Shown here piece by piece: positions 1-8,344 of a stretch of DNA of 64,000 nucleotides. The stretch is taken from the NCBI RefSeq assembly GCF_015062985.1, contig NZ_SUTI01000008.1, positions 1 through 64,000 of the forward strand, written 5' to 3'. The notes under the pieces were generated by a model. That model had not been told where the DNA came from, made no database searches, and saw nothing but the letters and a program-made list of their open reading frames with translations. This stretch comes from Methanobrevibacter sp. (GTDB lineage Archaea > Methanobacteriota > Methanobacteria > Methanobacteriales > Methanobacteriaceae). The translations under genes and the position numbers were made by a program. Each line of letters opens with the position of its first letter. The stretch's first letter is position 1.

Positions 1-41
1 TTGATACAATTAGAGAAGCTAAAGAAATTAGAACTCCTTAA
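1..41 (+). CDS. rps28e: Ribosomal protein S28e, C-terminal end (partial)
   Basis: Only the last 12 codons and the stop are in the window. They read DTIREAKEIRTP, which is the conserved tail of archaeal S28e, a small-subunit protein. The reading frame is open to the left edge. It sits 14 bases upstream of L24e, the usual archaeal order (L7ae-S28e-L24e-Ndk-aIF5B), so it is the end of an operon gene that starts outside the window. Confidence 0.85.
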   Translation, partial: DTIREAKEIRTP

Positions 42-55
42 GAAGGTGTAAGAAC

Positions 56-217
56 ATGAGAACTTGTTCATTCTGTAAAAAAGAAATAGAAGAAGGTACA
101 GGAAAAATGTACGTCAAAAGAGACGGATCAATTTATTTCTTTTGTAGCAGCAAATGTGAAAAAAATATGATTAAACTCGGAAGAGTTTCAAGAAAAGTTA
201 AATGGGTTAAAGAATGA
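56..217 (+). CDS. rpl24e: Ribosomal protein L24e
   Basis: This 53-residue protein is a zinc-binding large-subunit ribosomal protein. Cysteines at positions 4, 7, 30 and 34 (CSFC ... CSSKC) form the zinc site expected for L24e, and the C-terminus is basic (RKVKWVKE). The length matches archaeal L24e. The start is the only ATG in this frame, preceded by the purine-rich end of the S28e region. The stop overlaps the ATG of ndk (ATGA at 214-217), which indicates translational coupling inside the ribosomal operon. Confidence 0.95.
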   Translation: MRTCSFCKKEIEEGTGKMYVKRDGSIYFFCSSKCEKNMIKLGRVSRKVKWVKE

Positions 218-666
218 TTCAAAAAAGTTTTGTTATGATGAAACCAGACGCTGTTCAAAGACGTCTTATGGGTAAAATTTTGTCCCGTTTTGAAGAAAAA
301 GGTCTTCAAATCGTTGCTTGTAAATTAATTCACATTGATGAAGATTTAGCAAAAACTCATTATGGAGAACATGCTGATAAACCATTTTTCCCAGGTTTAG
401 TTGAATATATAACTTCTTCACCATCATTAGCTATGGTAATTGAAGGGGATGAAGCTATTACCACTATCAGGAAATTAGTTGGTGCAACTGATCCTTTAGA
501 AGCTGATCTTGGAACTATTAGAGGAGATTTCGGTATGAATAAAGGCAGAAACATTATTCATGCTTCAGACGCTCCTGAATCTGCTGAAAGAGAAATTGCT
601 CTCTTCTTTAATGAAGACGAAATTTGTGATTATCAAATTATTGATAACGATTTAATTTATGAATAA
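214..666 (+). CDS. ndk: Nucleoside diphosphate kinase
   Basis: NDK transfers the gamma phosphate between NTPs and NDPs through a phosphohistidine and so balances nucleotide pools in the cytoplasm. The 150 residues are full length for the family. The N-terminal KSFVMMKPDAV strand with Lys10 and the active-site NIIHASD motif with His116 are both present. The ATG overlaps the L24e stop by four bases. Placement between L24e and aIF5B is the standard order in methanogens and other euryarchaea. Confidence 0.97.
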   Translation: MIQKSFVMMKPDAVQRRLMGKILSRFEEKGLQIVACKLIHIDEDLAKTHYGEHADKPFFPGLVEYITSSPSLAMVIEGDEAITTIRKLVGATDPLEADLGTIRGDFGMNKGRNIIHASDAPESAEREIALFFNEDEICDYQIIDNDLIYE

Positions 667-703
667 ACTTAAATATTAAAAATTTATTATCAAAGACGAT
701 ATT

Positions 704-2494
704 ATGAAAATCAGATCCCCGATTGTATCAGTTTTAGGGCATGTAGACCATGGAAAAACTACATTGTTAGATTATATTAGAGGAAGTACCATTGCAGATA
801 AAGAGGCAGGGGGTATTACCCAACACATTGGTGCTACTGAAATACCTAACGATACTATTGAAGAAATCTGTGGAAATTTTATATCAAAATTGACTATCAA
901 GGATTTAATACCTGGATTATTCTTCATTGATACTCCGGGCCACGCCGCATTTACCAGTTTAAGAAAACGTGGTGGAGCATTGGCTGATTTGGCAGTTTTA
1001 ATTGTTGATATCAATGATGGATTCAAACCACAAACATATGAGGCTTTGAATATCCTTAAGATGTATAGGACTCCATTCATTGTTGTTGCTAATAAAATTG
1101 ACATGATTTTCGGATGGGAAACACACGAAGGTGTTTCTTTTAAAGAATCCTTTAATCAGCAAGCCCCTAGTGTTCAACAGGATTTGGACTATAAGCTTTA
1201 TGAACTTGTCGGAACACTTCACAAGGAAGGTTTCCAGTCTGAAAGGTTTGACAGGGTCAGTAATTTCGCTTCACAAATCAGTATTATTCCTATCAGTGCC
1301 AGATCCGGTGAAGGTATTATTGAAGTTTTGGCCATGCTATTGGGTCTTGCTCAAGAGTATTTAACCGAACAGTTGGAAATCAACGAGGATGCTCCTGCAA
1401 AAGGTACTGTACTGGAAATTAAGGAAGAAGTGGGATTAGGTCTTACTATTGATAGTATTATTTATGATGGTGTTTTACGAACTAATGATGAAATAGCCTT
1501 AATGACTTCTTCAAATGAAGTTTTAACAACTAAAATCAGATCCATTTTAAGGCCGCTTCCATTAGAGGAAATGAGAGACTCCAAAAAGAAATTCCAAAAG
1601 TTCGATGAAGTGGTTGCCGCTGCCGGTATTAAGATAGCTGCACCTAATTTGGATGATGTTGTTTCCGGCTCACCGCTTAGGGTATTAAGCGATGATGAGA
1701 ATGTGGAAGAGGAACTATTGAAGGAACTTGAAGATATCACTATAAATACTGAAGATGAAGGTATTTTAGTTAAGGCAGATACATTAGGTTCTCTTGAAGC
1801 TATTGTCAAGTTATTGAGGGAATTGGATATTCCTATTCGTGAAGCGGACATCGGTGATGTAAGTCGTAGGGATATAATCAATTCATCCATTGCTTTAAAT
1901 GAAAATGACGCTCATGGAGCAATCATTGCTTTTAATGTAGATGTTCATCCTAATGCGGGTGATGACCTTGCTAATTCAGATATCAATCTATTTAAAGGTG
2001 ATGTTATCTATCAAATCATTGAAGACTATGAATCATGGATTGATGAAATCGAAAAGGCTAAAAAGAAAGCCTTTTACAATGCGATTATTAAACCTGCCAA
2101 ATTTATGGCATTGCCTAAGCTAGTTTTCCGTCAAAGCAAACCGGCCATTATCGGAATTGAATCCATAAGCGGAACAATCAAACAAGGCCAAACTCTAATC
2201 AATAAAAACGGAGAATATGTTGGAGTAATAGCCAGTATGGAAGATAAGGGTGAAACATTGCCTGACATTTCCAGAGGCCAAAGGGTGGCTATGGCTATCA
2301 AGGATGCTATTGTTGGAAAGCACTTCGATGAAGGGGATGAATTATACGTTGACGTTCCTGAAAAACATTATAAATTTATTGAAAGGGAATTCAAGGAAAA
2401 ACTGACTGAAGATGAATTTGAAACTCTCTATGAGTTTTTAGAAATCAAACGTAAAAAAGATCCTGATTGGGGTAAATTCGGTCTTTTCGAATAA
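704..2494 (+). CDS. infB: Translation initiation factor aIF5B (IF-2 homologue)
   Basis: aIF5B is the GTPase that promotes subunit joining and initiator tRNA placement. The 596 residues are typical for the archaeal form, which lacks the long N-terminal extension of bacterial IF2. The G domain carries GHVDHGKT at residues 12-19, DTPGH near residue 76 and NKID near residue 130. Beta-barrel domains and the long C-terminal helix region follow. No intein is present, although some archaeal aIF5B genes carry one. It lies in the ribosomal operon, 37 bases after ndk. Confidence 0.96.
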   Translation: MKIRSPIVSVLGHVDHGKTTLLDYIRGSTIADKEAGGITQHIGATEIPNDTIEEICGNFISKLTIKDLIPGLFFIDTPGHAAFTSLRKRGGALADLAVLIVDINDGFKPQTYEALNILKMYRTPFIVVANKIDMIFGWETHEGVSFKESFNQQAPSVQQDLDYKLYELVGTLHKEGFQSERFDRVSNFASQISIIPISARSGEGIIEVLAMLLGLAQEYLTEQLEINEDAPAKGTVLEIKEEVGLGLTIDSIIYDGVLRTNDEIALMTSSNEVLTTKIRSILRPLPLEEMRDSKKKFQKFDEVVAAAGIKIAAPNLDDVVSGSPLRVLSDDENVEEELLKELEDITINTEDEGILVKADTLGSLEAIVKLLRELDIPIREADIGDVSRRDIINSSIALNENDAHGAIIAFNVDVHPNAGDDLANSDINLFKGDVIYQIIEDYESWIDEIEKAKKKAFYNAIIKPAKFMALPKLVFRQSKPAIIGIESISGTIKQGQTLINKNGEYVGVIASMEDKGETLPDISRGQRVAMAIKDAIVGKHFDEGDELYVDVPEKHYKFIEREFKEKLTEDEFETLYEFLEIKRKKDPDWGKFGLFE

Positions 2495-2529
2495 TAAATT
2501 ACTGTTATAAAAAATTAAGGAGGAATACC

Positions 2530-2913
2530 ATGGCATTTAAAGTTGTTGTGTCCCAAAAAGCTGAAACTCATCAATTCGAAATCGATGAAACTAAAGCTCT
2601 TAACGGATTAGTAATCGGTGATGAATTTGATGGTGGAATTGTTGGTTTAGATGGTTACACTTTAAAAATCACAGGCGGTAGTGATAAAAATGGTTTTACC
2701 ATGAAAAAAGATGTTTCAGGTACCAGAAGAATTAAAAGTTTATTAACTGGTGGTATCGGTTATCATCCTAAAGCTGATGGTGTAAAAAGAAGAAAAACCG
2801 TTAGAGGAAACACTATTGCTGAAGATATCGTACAAATCAACACTGTAGTTACTCAAGCTGGAAGTAAATCAATAGCTGAAATTATTGGTGCTGGTGAAGA
2901 AGAGGAAGAATAG
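2530..2913 (+). CDS. rps6e: Ribosomal protein S6e
   Basis: This is a 127-residue small-subunit ribosomal protein. It has the S6e core, with GDEFDGGIVGLDGYTLKITGG followed by a basic GxRRIKSLLTGGIGYHP segment, and an acidic C-terminus ending EEEEE. The archaeal protein lacks the phosphorylated tail of eukaryotic S6. A clear ribosome-binding site (AAGGAGG near 2517) precedes the ATG. It sits between aIF5B and aIF2-gamma in the same operon. Confidence 0.96.
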   Translation: MAFKVVVSQKAETHQFEIDETKALNGLVIGDEFDGGIVGLDGYTLKITGGSDKNGFTMKKDVSGTRRIKSLLTGGIGYHPKADGVKRRKTVRGNTIAEDIVQINTVVTQAGSKSIAEIIGAGEEEEE

Positions 2914-2974
2914 TTCTACTATTTTTCTTATTTATTTTTAAGTCGAATTAAAATTATAAAAAAGGTGGTTATCT

Positions 2975-4189
2975 GTGAACGTACAGTCAGATGTTAACAT
3001 AGGTTTGGTTGGTCATGTAGACCACGGTAAGACTACTCTTACTAAAGCATTATCAGGAATATGGACTGACACACACAGTGAAGAAACAAAAAGAGGTATT
3101 TCAATTCGTTTAGGTTACGCGGATATCGAATTCAGAAAATGTCCTAACTGTGGTGAGCCTGAATGTTACACTACTTCTGATAAATGTGAAATCTGTGGGA
3201 GTGAGACTGAATTAATTAGAAAAGTATCATTCGTTGATGCTCCAGGTCACGAAACTCTTATGGCAACTATGTTATCTGGTGCTGCAATTATGGATGGTGC
3301 AGTATTGGTTATTGCTGCAAATGAAACTTGTCCACAACCACAAACAAAAGAGCATCTTATGGCGCTCGATGTAATCGGTGTTAAAGATGTGATAGTAGTT
3401 CAAAATAAAATAGATATTGTTTCAAAAGAAAGAGCTATTGAAAGTTATAATGAAATCAAGGAATTTGTTAAAGGCACCTGTGCTGAAGATGCTTTAATAA
3501 TACCTGTATCTGCTCAACAAGGAGCAAATGTAGATATATTAATCGAAACTATGCTTAAACAAATTCAACCTCCAGAAAGGAATATCGATGATACCGCTTT
3601 GATGCATGTAGCTAGATCATTCGATATCAATAAGCCTGGTTCTGGTGCTGATAAGATTAAAGGTGGTGTCATTGGAGGCAGTCTTATCCAAGGTAAATTT
3701 AAACTTGGAGACATCATTGAAATAAGACCTGGCCCTACCAATGAAGGTAAAAGAATCACTTTGAAATCTGAAATCATTGGCCTTGAGGCTAATGGTGAGC
3801 AAGTGGAAGAAATAGGTCCTGGCGGTCTTGTAGGTATTGCAACAAAATTGGATCCATCATTAACCAAATCTGATTCACTGTCCGGAACTGTCGCCGGTGA
3901 AGAAGGTACTTTGCCTGACATTTTAGATGGTTTTAAAATGGAAACTAATTTGCTTGACCGTGTTGTAGGTACTAAAGATGAACGTGAAGTCGCTCCAATT
4001 AAAATTAAAGAACCTTTAATGATTAATTGTGGTACTACTACAACAATAGGTGTTGTAACATCCGCTAAAAAGAACGATGTCGATGTTGTTCTTAAATTGC
4101 CAGTTTGTGCAAGTCCTGGAGATAGAGTTGCTTTAAGCCGTAGAGTAGGAGCTCGTTGGAGATTGATTGGTTACGGTATTATTAAGTAG
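2975..4189 (+). CDS. eif2g: Translation initiation factor aIF2, gamma subunit
   Basis: The gamma subunit is the GTPase core of aIF2, which carries initiator Met-tRNA to the ribosome. GHVDHGKT lies at residues 13-20, a zinc knuckle with two CxxC pairs lies near residues 55-77 (CPNC and CEIC), and DAPGHE and NKID follow. The EF-Tu-like beta barrels fill the C-terminal half, and the length (404) is normal. The start is GTG, chosen because AAGGTGG at 2963-2968 is well spaced and homologues begin just before the P-loop. Confidence 0.96.
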   Translation: MNVQSDVNIGLVGHVDHGKTTLTKALSGIWTDTHSEETKRGISIRLGYADIEFRKCPNCGEPECYTTSDKCEICGSETELIRKVSFVDAPGHETLMATMLSGAAIMDGAVLVIAANETCPQPQTKEHLMALDVIGVKDVIVVQNKIDIVSKERAIESYNEIKEFVKGTCAEDALIIPVSAQQGANVDILIETMLKQIQPPERNIDDTALMHVARSFDINKPGSGADKIKGGVIGGSLIQGKFKLGDIIEIRPGPTNEGKRITLKSEIIGLEANGEQVEEIGPGGLVGIATKLDPSLTKSDSLSGTVAGEEGTLPDILDGFKMETNLLDRVVGTKDEREVAPIKIKEPLMINCGTTTTIGVVTSAKKNDVDVVLKLPVCASPGDRVALSRRVGARWRLIGYGIIK

Positions 4190-4199
4190 AGGTAAAATA

Positions 4200-4592
4200 A
4201 TGGACTCTAAAGAAGTTGTAATAGATACCAATTTTTTTATGGTTCCTTTTCAGTTCAATGTGGATGTCATCACTGAACTTGAAAAATTATTACCTTCTTA
4301 CAAATTAACAACTCCAAGCTTTGTTATCAATGAATTGAAGGGTTTGAAAAAGAACAACAAAGGAAAAATAAGGTTAAATGCAAATTTGGCCTTAAAGTTA
4401 GCTAATTCTTCAAAAGTTGAAATAAAGGATATTTCATTACTTGAAAATGAAACTGTGGATGATGCGTTACTTAGAGTTTCAGAAGTTTTAGCTACAAATG
4501 ACATAGAATTAAAAAAACGTGCAAAAGATAGAGGAATAACTGTTGCATATTTGAGGCAAAAAAAATATATTGCTGTTGAAGGTAAAATATAA
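4200..4592 (+). CDS. PIN-domain protein (Fcf1/Utp24-like putative RNase)
   Basis: The protein is about 130 residues and starts with VVIDTNFF, the first acidic motif of PIN-fold nucleases, with Asp9 and Asn11. More acidic positions follow (NELKGL, DDALL, TNDIELKKRA), as in the archaeal Fcf1-like rRNA-processing group. The ATG at 4200 is preferred over an upstream GTG-type start inside aIF2-gamma because GAGGT at 4190 is well spaced from it. It lies in the translation operon, which suits a role in rRNA maturation. Enzymatic activity is inferred from the fold. Confidence 0.85.
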   Translation: MDSKEVVIDTNFFMVPFQFNVDVITELEKLLPSYKLTTPSFVINELKGLKKNNKGKIRLNANLALKLANSSKVEIKDISLLENETVDDALLRVSEVLATNDIELKKRAKDRGITVAYLRQKKYIAVEGKI

Positions 4593-4628
4593 TATTAATT
4601 AAACTTATTAATTAAATGAGGGATTATT

Positions 4629-5207
4629 TTGTATTATAGAACAAAAATTGAGGATACTGTAAGAATACCACCTTACAGATTTGAAAGTCCTCTTGAAGAA
4701 GTCGCTATTCAAACTCTAAACGAAACCTATGAGGGTCGTTTAGACAAAAAACTTGGTTTACTCATTTGTGTTAATGAAATTGTTGAAATTAGCGAAGGCA
4801 GACTCATTATGGGAGATGGTGCTTCATACCATAATGTCGTTTTCGAAGCTATTTTCTTTAAGCCTGAACAACATGAGATTTTTGATGGTGAAGTAATTGA
4901 TATTGTTGATTATGGTGCATTTGTAAGGATTGGACCTATGGATGGTTTAATCCACGTTTCCCAAGTCACTGATGATTATATTAATTATGATGCTAAAAGA
5001 GGAGCATTGCTTGCAAAAGAATCTAATAAAACTTTAGAAGAAGGAAATTTAGTTAGAGCTAGAGCAGTTAGTGTTTCCATTAAAGATGAATCTACAAATA
5101 ATATTGATAATAGCAGGAATTCCAAAATTCCTCTTACAATGAGACAAACCAATTTAGGTAGATTTGAATGGATAGAAGAAGCTAAACAAAAGAATAAGAA
5201 GGGTTAA
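4629..5207 (+). CDS. rpoE1: RNA polymerase subunit Rpo7 (E')
   Basis: Rpo7 pairs with Rpo4 as the stalk of archaeal RNA polymerase and binds nascent RNA. The 192 residues contain an N-terminal tip domain (YYRTKIEDTVRIPP) and a C-terminal S1 RNA-binding domain from about residue 80 (GEVIDIVDYGAFVRIGPMDG, then IHVSQV). The start is TTG at 4629, with GAGGG a few bases upstream. The next gene, Spt4, begins three bases after the stop, so the two are probably co-translated. Confidence 0.95.
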   Translation: MYYRTKIEDTVRIPPYRFESPLEEVAIQTLNETYEGRLDKKLGLLICVNEIVEISEGRLIMGDGASYHNVVFEAIFFKPEQHEIFDGEVIDIVDYGAFVRIGPMDGLIHVSQVTDDYINYDAKRGALLAKESNKTLEEGNLVRARAVSVSIKDESTNNIDNSRNSKIPLTMRQTNLGRFEWIEEAKQKNKKG

Positions 5208-5209
5208 TA

Positions 5210-5386
5210 ATGAAAGCTTGTACTGTTTGTAAAATGATTTCAAGTAAAGACCATTGTCCTAGTTGCGGAAGTCCAACTTCAGACAATTGGAGTGGCCTTT
5301 TAATTATAACTGATCCTGAAGAATCTAAAATAGCCCGTGAATTGAATATAGAAGTTCCTGGTGAATATTGTTTAAGAGTAAGATAG
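5210..5386 (+). CDS. spt4: Transcription elongation factor Spt4 (RpoE'')
   Basis: This 58-residue zinc protein partners Spt5 on elongating RNA polymerase. Cysteines 4, 7, 16 and 19 (CTVC ... CPSC) form the zinc site, followed by the conserved DNWSGLLIITDPEESKIA segment. The length matches archaeal Spt4. The ATG lies three bases after the Rpo7 stop. The Rpo7-Spt4 pair is conserved across euryarchaea. Confidence 0.95.
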   Translation: MKACTVCKMISSKDHCPSCGSPTSDNWSGLLIITDPEESKIARELNIEVPGEYCLRVR

Positions 5387-5396
5387 AGGGTTTTTT

Positions 5397-5906
5397 GTGT
5401 TACGTTTAGATGCAGAATTAAGTAAAGATATTATAATGGAACTTAAAAAGCCATTAGGCAAATTATATCCTGACTTTGAAGATGCTATAGATGAAATAAA
5501 GTCTTCCGAGTTTTTAATTTCTGTTGGTGATGCAACATTCAATAATCTTACTAAATATGAATTATTTCCAAATATTGGTATAATTGATAATTTAATTCAA
5601 AGAAAAAATCATACTCATGAAATAATACTTGCGGACCATATTTTAAAAGCGGAAAATCCTGCGGGAACCATTACAGATGATCTATGGGAAACCATAGGCA
5701 AAGCTCTTGAATTATCTAACAGTGGCGAATGTTATGTAATTGAAGTATCAGGGGAAGAAGATCTTGCAGTTCTTCCTTGCATCTTGATGGCAGATCCCAA
5801 TACTACCATTTTATATGGTCAACCGAATGAGGGATTGGTGCTTTTGAAAGTCCGTGATGTTAAAAATAAAGCTCAAATGCTTATTGACGGATTTATTAAA
5901 TCATAA
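5397..5906 (+). CDS. GTP-dependent dephospho-CoA kinase
   Basis: The 169-residue protein belongs to DUF359, shown in other archaea to catalyse the last step of CoA synthesis using GTP. It has SVGDATFNNL, the IDNLIQRKNH segment, ENPAGTITDDLW, a GEEDLAVLP motif and the YGQPNEGLVLL end that mark the family. It starts with GTG after GAGGG. It sits between Spt4 and S24e, a common euryarchaeal arrangement. The preceding CoA step appears near 57.5 kb. The function rests on family recognition. Confidence 0.88.
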   Translation: MLRLDAELSKDIIMELKKPLGKLYPDFEDAIDEIKSSEFLISVGDATFNNLTKYELFPNIGIIDNLIQRKNHTHEIILADHILKAENPAGTITDDLWETIGKALELSNSGECYVIEVSGEEDLAVLPCILMADPNTTILYGQPNEGLVLLKVRDVKNKAQMLIDGFIKS

Positions 5907-5924
5907 ATTTAATGAGGTTTTATC

Positions 5925-6236
5925 ATGGAAATCGAATTTATCGAAGAAAAAGAAAATAAATTATTTAACAGAAAAGAAATTAAATTTTATATTGATTACG
6001 ATGGAGAAGCTACTCCTAAAGTATTAGACATTAAATCTAAATTAGTTGCTTTATTAAACACTAAAAAAGATTTAATTGTAGTAGACAATGTACAACCACA
6101 TTACGGTGAACCAAAAGCATTAGGTTATGCTAAGGTTTATGGTACTGTTGAAGATTTAGAATACATTGAAGCTAAACATATCATTGCTAAAAATGAAGAA
6201 CCTGAAGAAGAACCTGAAGAAGAAGGAGAAGAATAG
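5925..6236 (+). CDS. rps24e: Ribosomal protein S24e
   Basis: This 103-residue small-subunit protein has the S24e beta-sheet core (EIEFIEEKENKLFNRKEIKF and LIVVDNVQPHYGEPKALGYAKVY) and a strongly acidic tail of EEPEE repeats, as is common in methanogen versions. The ATG follows a GAGG-type site. It is followed at once by S27ae, the standard archaeal pair. Confidence 0.96.
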   Translation: MEIEFIEEKENKLFNRKEIKFYIDYDGEATPKVLDIKSKLVALLNTKKDLIVVDNVQPHYGEPKALGYAKVYGTVEDLEYIEAKHIIAKNEEPEEEPEEEGEE

Positions 6237-6245
6237 GTGATTTAA

Positions 6246-6398
6246 ATGGTAAGAAAATCTGACTTATACGAAGTAGATGGAGACAAAATTGTAAGAAAAA
6301 ACCAAATTTGTCCTCGTTGTGGTGAAGGTGTATTCATGGCTGACCATGGTGACAGAGTTGCTTGTGGTAAATGCGGATACACTGAAATGAAAAAATAA
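6246..6398 (+). CDS. rps27ae: Ribosomal protein S27ae
   Basis: This 50-residue zinc ribbon protein of the small subunit has CPRC (Cys22, Cys25) and CGKC (Cys40, Cys43). A basic N-terminus (MVRKSDLYEVDGDKIVRKNQ) precedes the ribbon. The gene closes the translation operon, and a hairpin with a T-run begins at its stop codon. Confidence 0.95.
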   Translation: MVRKSDLYEVDGDKIVRKNQICPRCGEGVFMADHGDRVACGKCGYTEMKK

Positions 6399-6427
6399 GA
6401 TTAATCAATCTTAATTTCTTTTTTTTA
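6396..6427 (+). terminator. Terminator hairpin after the ribosomal operon
   Basis: A 7-base stem TAAGATT (6396-6402) pairs with AATCTTA (6407-6413) around a four-base loop and is followed by a T-rich run. It overlaps the S27ae stop codon and lies before argH, so it probably ends the operon. Archaeal termination depends mainly on the T-run. Confidence 0.55.
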
Positions 6428-6466
6428 TTTATTTTTATTTTTAATTGCTTTTAAGAAGGGATTCTT

Positions 6467-7888
6467 TTGGATAATATTAGAAATGGTCGTTTTAAAACTG
6501 GAATGACTGATGAAGCTGCTATTTATACTTCATCACTTGAAGCTGATATGCTACTTTTCGAAGCAGACATTAAAACTAATTTTGCACACACTTCAATGCT
6601 AAAGCATGAAGGAATAATCGATGAAGAAATTGCAGACAATATTTTGTGCGCACTCGATAATCTTAAAGAGGAAGGCTATGATGCATTGGTATTCGACCCT
6701 TCCGTTGAAGATGTTCACATGGCAATAGAAAATTATGTGACTTCCAAAATTGGCCCTGAAGCCGGTTTTATGCATACTGCAAAATCACGTAATGACCAGG
6801 TTGCATGTGATGTGAGATTAGTTCTTCGTGAAATGATTGAAGAGATTCAAATCGGCATTTTGGAATTTATAGAAGGATTAGTTGAAATGGCTGGAGATCA
6901 CCTGAATGATGTTTTCATCGGGTTTACACACTTGCAGCATGCTCAACCGATTACAATTGCCCACCATTTGATGGCTCATGCACAGGCACTCAAAAGGGAT
7001 TATGAACGTTTGGCAGATACATATAAGCGTGTTAACTTGAATCCGTTAGGCTCAGCAGCTATGGCGACCACCAGTTTTCCAATCAACAGGCAGTTGACCA
7101 CAGACCTGCTCGGATTTGACGCATATCTTGAAAACTCCATGGACGGCGTTTCAGCAAGAGACTTTATTGCAGAAACCGTATTTGATTTGGTGGCATTATC
7201 CTCAACATTGGCTAAGATGTGTGAAGAATTGGTATTGTGGAGCACCTATGAATTCGGTGTTATTGAAATGGCGGATGAATATTCATCAACTTCTTCTATT
7301 ATGCCTCAAAAGAAAAATCCTGATGTGGCCGAGCTTGCAAGGGGAAAAACAAGCATTGCTACCGGTGAGCTAATCACCATTTTAACCATTCTTAAGGCCA
7401 TTCCATACACATATAATAGGGATTTACAGGAAATCACTCCTCATTTATGGAATGCGGTTAAAGTAACTCAGGACACATTATCCATAGTTACAAAGATGAT
7501 GCTGTCTGTCGAGTTTAAGGTTGAAAGGTGTGCCGAACTGGCCGGTAAAAACTTTGCAACCGCAACTGACCTTGCAGATATTATGGTTCGTGAAAAACAG
7601 ATTCCATTCAGGACAGCTCACAAAATTGTTGGAAGAATAGTCAATGAAGCGACAGCCAATGAAATGGCTGAAGAGGACATTTCATCCAAATTCATTGATG
7701 AGATTGCTGTTCAATTGGGCTTTGATGAGTTGAACTTGGCCGATGATTTGATCCAAAGGGCTTTGAATCCTGCTGAAAATGTCAGGATTAGAGCAGTTCC
7801 TGGCGGTCCGGCTCCTGAAATGGTTCAGATGGCTCGTGACAATATCAAATTGTTCTTAAATGATGAATTTGAAAAACATGGAATTTAA
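6467..7888 (+). CDS. argH: Argininosuccinate lyase
   Basis: ArgH splits argininosuccinate into arginine and fumarate, the final step of arginine synthesis. The 473 residues are full length for the fumarase/aspartase superfamily. Visible motifs are HTAKSRNDQVACD, GFTHLQHAQPIT and the signature TSSIMPQKKNPD with the catalytic loop serine. The start is TTG at 6467 with AAGAAGGG upstream, and the protein begins at the residue where homologues start. A perfect hairpin at its stop codon suggests a single-gene transcript. Confidence 0.97.
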   Translation: MDNIRNGRFKTGMTDEAAIYTSSLEADMLLFEADIKTNFAHTSMLKHEGIIDEEIADNILCALDNLKEEGYDALVFDPSVEDVHMAIENYVTSKIGPEAGFMHTAKSRNDQVACDVRLVLREMIEEIQIGILEFIEGLVEMAGDHLNDVFIGFTHLQHAQPITIAHHLMAHAQALKRDYERLADTYKRVNLNPLGSAAMATTSFPINRQLTTDLLGFDAYLENSMDGVSARDFIAETVFDLVALSSTLAKMCEELVLWSTYEFGVIEMADEYSSTSSIMPQKKNPDVAELARGKTSIATGELITILTILKAIPYTYNRDLQEITPHLWNAVKVTQDTLSIVTKMMLSVEFKVERCAELAGKNFATATDLADIMVREKQIPFRTAHKIVGRIVNEATANEMAEEDISSKFIDEIAVQLGFDELNLADDLIQRALNPAENVRIRAVPGGPAPEMVQMARDNIKLFLNDEFEKHGI

Positions 7889-7910
7889 TTCCATTTTCAC
7901 TATTTTTTTT
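7878..7910 (+). terminator. Terminator hairpin after argH
   Basis: ATGGAAT (7878-7884) pairs with ATTCCAT (7888-7894) over a three-base loop that contains part of the argH stop codon. A run of eight T follows at about 7903-7910. It separates argH from the promoter at 7923-7948. Confidence 0.6.
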
Positions 7911-7922
7911 GAAAATAAATTA

Positions 7923-7948
7923 TTTTAGGCATACCTAAAATTTATATA
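7923..7948 (+). promoter_or_regulatory. DtxR-type palindrome next to a TATA box
   Basis: TTTTAGGCATACCTAAAA (7923-7940) is an 18-base near-perfect palindrome with TTTTAGG/CCTAAAA arms. It abuts TTTATATA (7941-7948), a strong archaeal TATA box on the plus strand. The half-sites resemble those of DtxR/IdeR/MntR-type metal repressors, and the palindrome covers the BRE position where TFB would bind. No plus-strand protein gene follows for 2 kb, so the promoter most likely drives a non-coding RNA. The metal link is inferred from resemblance only. Confidence 0.65.
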
Positions 7949-7970
7949 CTAATATGTATAAAATATTAAT

Positions 7971-8100
7971 TGCGGATATAATCTTATGGTTATTGAAGCA
8001 TGATTGGCGAAGAGATATTTATGGAAACTTATTAGATGTTCCTCAATGAATTCGATAAGTAAAGCTCAGCTTCCATTTATATCTTAATCGCATAATCATT
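7971..8100 (+). ncRNA. Candidate metal-regulated structured small RNA
   Basis: This RNA would start about 26 bases after the TATA box centre. Nested complementary arms are visible: TGCG (7971-7974) with CGCA (8089-8092), GATATAA (7975-7981) with TTATATC (8077-8083), GAAGC (7995-7999) with GCTTC (8069-8073) and ACTTAT (8027-8032) with ATAAGT (8055-8060). A T-rich stretch near 8131 could end it. Only tiny ORFs occur (11 codons from 8000, 8 codons from 8036), none with a good ribosome-binding site. I do not recognise it as 7S RNA, RNase P RNA or a C/D RNA. Confidence 0.55.
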
Positions 8101-8128
8101 ACTCATTTTAAAAAAAGTTAGTAATAAA

Positions 8129-8308
8129 TTATTTTTCTTCTTTTAGGGATTCCAGATAATTTTCATGAATTTCCTCGGCAAGTTCGGGGGTTCCTTCTAT
8201 GATGGGTCCTGTATAATCGCAGTCATAACAAACCCATTGTGACCAATTTTGGGGTATAATCCATTTTACATTTCTAGACCCGCACCTAGGGCATATTTTA
8301 AACATCAT
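8129..8308 (-). CDS. Small zinc-ribbon protein
   Basis: The gene encodes 59 residues with two zinc-binding pairs, CPRC near the N-terminus (MMFKICPRCGS) and CYDC about 22 residues later, then an acidic helix (PELAEEIHENYLESLKEE). It looks like a stand-alone zinc ribbon, and I do not know its function. It lies 36 bases downstream of the PP-loop ATPase gene on the same strand and may share its transcript. No clear ribosome-binding site is seen before the double ATG, so the exact start is open by one codon. Confidence 0.7.
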   Translation of the reverse strand: MMFKICPRCGSRNVKWIIPQNWSQWVCYDCDYTGPIIEGTPELAEEIHENYLESLKEEK

Positions 8309-8344
8309 GATAATTACTATTAGGTAGGTTATTATTAAGTTTAT

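Noticed and set aside
704..2494. Intein in aIF5B
   Set aside because: The G1 to G4 motifs are in an unbroken frame of normal length with no splice-junction residues.
7986..8062. Tiny ORFs inside the candidate RNA
   Set aside because: They are 5, 11 and 8 codons long without ribosome-binding sites; the paired arms explain the region better.
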